Assembly: GCA_964407265.1 (NCBI GenBank) | Contig: CAYOUV010000097.1 | Location: 1 to 8,891 of the forward strand | DNA length: 8,891 bases | DNA from: CAYOUV01 sp964407265 | GTDB lineage: Bacteria; Chloroflexota; Anaerolineae; Anaerolineales; Villigracilaceae | Reading direction: 5' to 3' | In this document: positions 6,171 to 8,891 of the stretch, piece by piece | Layout: each line of letters starts with the position of its first letter | How positions within the stretch are numbered: the stretch's first letter is position 1 | The notes under the pieces: model-generated | Databases searched by the model: none | Seen by the model: only the letters and a program-made list of their open reading frames with translations | Told to the model about the DNA's origin: nothing | Position numbers and translations under genes: made by a program

Positions 6171-7373
6171 TTATTCCACAGCTAACAAGTTCTGTGCCAT
6201 GCGATCGGCCGTTTTCTTACGTGTAAGCACCTCCGGAATTGCGAAGGAGACCGCTTCGGGCGCTTCGATGCGGTTCAAATAAGATTTCATCGCCTCACGT
6301 CCGGCAGATACCAGTTTCTTTTTACGGCTTTCACTCATGTCAAATTCGGTTGTACCGAAGCCTTTGGCCGGCATGCGCACCACCAGTTTCTCGAAGGTTT
6401 CGATCACATTTTTATCGCGAGCCCCCAGGACGGTATTGACCAGGTTGTTGAGGCGTTGCACGGTCTGCAAGCTGCCCAGTTTGATACCTTTCGAGGCCTG
6501 GCTGGATTTGCTGGAGATGCCTTTTACTTTCATGGTTTCATCGATCAAGAAACCCATCACGTTATCCTGCCGCTTCGGCCCCATTAATTTGGTAACCGTA
6601 TCCAGGTCCGACAGGAATAGCTCGATTGGAAAATTGGATAATAGGCCGCCATCCACAATGGTATGACCGCTCATTTTTTTACCCAGGTAAGTACCCCAAG
6701 CTGTTTGCCAGACGACTTCCTGCCATAACAGCGGGATGCTCATCGACATACGCACTGCCCAAACCACTGGCAGTTTGGGTGCCGTGCGATGGTTGAGCAC
6801 CAGCATTTCGCCGGCAGTGGTATCCGAGGCGACCAGTGAGAGGTCTTTCTGGGTTGCCTTGAAAAATTGTTTGAGCGTCATCTCGCTGAAACTTCGCGGT
6901 TTGCCGTTTAATTCGCCGCTGTCCATCTTTTTTTTAATCCAGGCCAGGAAGTTGTCAGCAGAATACCAGCCACCGCGATCCACGAAAGAAAATAGGTGAT
7001 TCCCGTAAACCTGTCTGCCGAGCCAGAGGGCGATGTGAAAATCGAGTTTGTTTTCGAGGGCGTTCGGGATCCACGGGGCATCAAAGTTTTTGAGCAGGGA
7101 GTAGATTGCACTCCTTTGGACGTCGGCTTCGTTTGGGGGAGTGGGAGCGCCCATAAAATCGGCAAAGACCGAATGCCCGTCCTTTTTCTCGTCAAGAGCG
7201 GCGAGCATCTCCTGCGATGAATAACCGGCTGCCATCAACGCTGCTGTAATGGCACCAGCTGAAGTGCCAAGCAAACGATCGTGCAGGTGACCGCGATTTT
7301 CAAACTCTTGCATTGCGCCAACAAAGACCATTCCCTTGGCGCCACCGCCTTCAAAAACCAGGTCGAATTTCAT
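6171..7373 (-). CDS. Patatin-like phospholipase
   Basis: Serine lipid acyl hydrolase of 400 residues with a Ser-Asp dyad. The glycine-rich oxyanion motif GGGAKG is at 9-14, the nucleophile Ser38 lies in GTSAG, and the catalytic Asp241 lies in VDGGLLSNFP. RMSMSIPLLW at 208-217 is the helix typical of patatins just before the Asp loop. All catalytic residues are present. There is no signal peptide; the chain starts directly with the first beta strand (KFDLVFEGGG), so it probably acts inside the cell on membrane lipids. Residues about 245-400 are a Lys-rich C-terminal extension that I cannot assign further. The start is supported by AAGGAG (CTCCTT on the plus strand at 7380-7385), six bases before the ATG. 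Physiological substrate and role are unknown; bacterial patatins range from lipid turnover enzymes to defence effectors, and no defence partner is seen here. Confidence 0.9.
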   Translation of the reverse strand: MKFDLVFEGGGAKGMVFVGAMQEFENRGHLHDRLLGTSAGAITAALMAAGYSSQEMLAALDEKKDGHSVFADFMGAPTPPNEADVQRSAIYSLLKNFDAPWIPNALENKLDFHIALWLGRQVYGNHLFSFVDRGGWYSADNFLAWIKKKMDSGELNGKPRSFSEMTLKQFFKATQKDLSLVASDTTAGEMLVLNHRTAPKLPVVWAVRMSMSIPLLWQEVVWQTAWGTYLGKKMSGHTIVDGGLLSNFPIELFLSDLDTVTKLMGPKRQDNVMGFLIDETMKVKGISSKSSQASKGIKLGSLQTVQRLNNLVNTVLGARDKNVIETFEKLVVRMPAKGFGTTEFDMSESRKKKLVSAGREAMKSYLNRIEAPEAVSFAIPEVLTRKKTADRMAQNLLAVE

Positions 7374-7431
7374 GGCATTCTCCTTTCAAAGGCCATTAAT
7401 CGAATCCCGATAAATTAGCTCTATATTAATT

Positions 7432-7460
7432 ACTATACAGAGATTTGAGGCGGAAAGCAA
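7432..7460 (-). promoter_or_regulatory. Sigma-70-type promoter of the patatin gene
   Basis: Read on the minus strand, TTGCTT (7455-7460) and TATAGT (7432-7437) are separated by 17 bases, close to the standard -35/-10 consensus. Transcription would begin near 7425, about 50 bases before the patatin ATG. It lies just after the stop of the GH13 gene, so the patatin gene can be expressed independently even if some read-through occurs. Confidence 0.6.
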
Positions 7461-7480
7461 TGCTATTTAGTGCGTTTGGC

Positions 7481-8878
7481 TTATCCGATCCAGACGCCAC
7501 TCCATGGGGAAAGGGTAATCGCCAGCTTACCTTCACGTACCGAGAAGGGACGTTGGTCCAGAATGCTGCTCAGACTCATACCGTCGTGCCAGTTAAGGCT
7601 CCCAACCGGTATCTGGACATCTTGAGATTTCTCACTGAAGTTGAGCACCACCAGGGTTTTTTCCTCGCCGAGCGTTCGTGAAAATGCATATACGTTCGTC
7701 TCGTCGTCTGCCAGGATGCGGATGAAATCTCCGCGTCGCAGGGATGAGCGCGATTTTCGGGCTGCTACCAAACCCCGCACCCAGGGCTGCAAGTCTCCTT
7801 GCCAGTCAGCTGGATCCCAGGGGAAAGCGCGCCGGCAGTCCGGGTCTTTGTCACCGTCCAGGCCGATCTCGTCGCCGTAGTAGATAGCTGGGGCGCCAGG
7901 ATAAGCAAACTGGAACATAAATGCCAGCTTGACCTTATCCAGGTTGCCACCCAGTTTGAACCATAACCGTTCGGTGTCGTGTGAGCCAAGCGGCACATAC
8001 ATGGCATAGACGTTTTCTTTGGGATACAGCTTGAGCAAATCCTCGACTTTGTCCGCAAATTCGACGGTTTTCAGTGTGCCGGCATAAAGTAACCGTAGCA
8101 AGTCGTCTCTTACCGGATAATTTATCAGACCATCAAAATGACTGTCATCCGCCCAGCGGGAGTCGGCGGTCCAGATTTCGCCGACCAGGTAGGCATCCGA
8201 ATTGACTTGTTTGACAGTCTGGCGAAATTCTTCCCAGAATGAGTCATCATCGATTTCGTTGGGCACGTCCAACCGCCAGCCATCCGCGCCTTGTTCGATC
8301 CAGTAGCGGGCAACTCCGAGGATATATTGGCGCACTTGCGGATTGTCAGTATTGAATTTGGGTAGGGATTTGAATTTCCACCACGCCAGATAGTTTTCAG
8401 CATCTCCCGGCCCGTAAGCATCCAGAGGAAATTGCTTGATATGGAACCAGTCTTTGTAGGGCGAATGGCTGCCATTTTCAAGGACGTCGGCAAAGGCAAA
8501 GAAGCCTCGACCGCAGTGATTGAAGACGCCATCGATCACCACACGAATGTTGTTGCGATGAGCTGCATCCAGCAAGGCTTGAAAATCTTTTAACGTGCCA
8601 AGCCTGGGATCGATCCGATAGTAATCGGATGCGTTGTAGCGATGGTTGGATGTAGATTGAAAGATGGGGTTCAGGTAAATGGCATTAATGCCCAGGTCAA
8701 GCAGATAGTCGAAGCGCTGGATGATCCCGCGCAGATCGCCGCCCTGGTAACCCCAGATCGTCGGTGGGGCACCCCATTTTTGGAGGTTGGGCGGGTCATT
8801 GGACGGATCGCCATTAGCAAAGCGGTCAGGAAAAATCTGATAGAAAACAGAATCTTGCACCCAATATGGGACAGTCAT
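7481..8878 (-). CDS. GH13 alpha-glucan hydrolase, neopullulanase/cyclomaltodextrinase-like, without N-terminal domain
   Basis: Alpha-amylase family enzyme of 465 residues, cleaving or rearranging alpha-1,4 (perhaps alpha-1,6) glucosidic links in maltodextrins. The (beta/alpha)8 barrel starts almost at once (VFYQIFPDRFANGD at 11-24). Conserved regions are DGVFNH (116-121), GWRLDVPNE (200-208) with nucleophile Asp204, acid/base Glu234 in GEIW, and Asp301 in GSHDTER. LPKFN at 172-176 stands where GH13 subfamily 20 enzymes have MPKLN, supporting a neopullulanase/maltogenic amylase type. Those enzymes are usually near 580 residues because of an N-terminal CBM34-like domain that mediates dimerisation; it is absent here. 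About 80 C-terminal residues form a beta domain (VYAFSR, TLVVLNFS, WSGVWIG). With no signal peptide it is probably cytoplasmic. GAGG (CCTC on the plus strand, 8884-8887) lies five bases before the ATG; the promoter is outside the window. Confidence 0.9.
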   Translation of the reverse strand: MTVPYWVQDSVFYQIFPDRFANGDPSNDPPNLQKWGAPPTIWGYQGGDLRGIIQRFDYLLDLGINAIYLNPIFQSTSNHRYNASDYYRIDPRLGTLKDFQALLDAAHRNNIRVVIDGVFNHCGRGFFAFADVLENGSHSPYKDWFHIKQFPLDAYGPGDAENYLAWWKFKSLPKFNTDNPQVRQYILGVARYWIEQGADGWRLDVPNEIDDDSFWEEFRQTVKQVNSDAYLVGEIWTADSRWADDSHFDGLINYPVRDDLLRLLYAGTLKTVEFADKVEDLLKLYPKENVYAMYVPLGSHDTERLWFKLGGNLDKVKLAFMFQFAYPGAPAIYYGDEIGLDGDKDPDCRRAFPWDPADWQGDLQPWVRGLVAARKSRSSLRRGDFIRILADDETNVYAFSRTLGEEKTLVVLNFSEKSQDVQIPVGSLNWHDGMSLSSILDQRPFSVREGKLAITLSPWSGVWIG

Positions 8879-8891
8879 GAATACCTCGATG

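Noticed and set aside
1..8891. CRISPR array, tRNA or rRNA genes, insertion sequences, attachment sites
   Set aside because: Reading both strands showed no regularly spaced repeats, no cloverleaf-like sequence, no transposase or integrase reading frame and no paired inverted repeats at cassette edges.

Overview
The window is bacterial chromosomal DNA of mostly mid-50s % GC by eye. It holds seven intact protein genes, one gene remnant, two hairpin terminators and two or three readable promoters. Four things resemble Chloroflexota (Anaerolineae-like) genomes: tandem SH3b repeats fused to an amidase/endopeptidase-like domain, a lipoprotein with a Thr/Pro-rich linker and a beta-propeller-like body, a protealysin-type M4 peptidase paired with emfourin, and a short GH13 glucosidase. 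That taxonomic reading is an inference from gene style; there is no rRNA or other marker gene here.

Left part (1-3352, + strand): a 654-residue cell-wall-active protein has four SH3b domains, a Cys/His peptidase domain of the NlpC/P60-CHAP type (TIGR02594-like) and a Trp-rich C-terminal module I do not recognise. It is followed 6 bases later by a 432-residue putative lipoprotein. Base composition drops sharply inside the first gene, at about 1385. This is the end of the peptidase domain, and the composition stays AT-rich to the end of the lipoprotein gene. The unknown C-terminal module and the lipoprotein gene therefore look like one acquired cassette.

Middle part (3353-5308, + strand): a 457-base gap contains a decayed copy of the 3' end of an M4 peptidase gene, including the ribosome-binding site and mutated start codon of the inhibitor gene that once followed it. 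A consensus-like promoter then precedes an intact protealysin-like M4 metallopeptidase gene. This gene overlaps the emfourin-family inhibitor gene by 11 bases, and a strong intrinsic terminator closes the pair. It is a protease/inhibitor operon with a relic of a second, tandem copy upstream.

Right part (5325-8891): a class III-type sirtuin gene (+) may be leaderless, with a -10-like box six bases before its ATG. It converges on a patatin-like phospholipase gene (-), and a hairpin terminator lies between them. Further right on the - strand is a GH13 alpha-glucan hydrolase of the neopullulanase/cyclomaltodextrinase type without the usual N-terminal domain. The patatin gene has its own well-formed promoter in the 107-base gap after the GH13 gene, so the two are probably separate transcription units. 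The sirtuin, patatin and GH13 genes show no obvious functional link to the protease operon.
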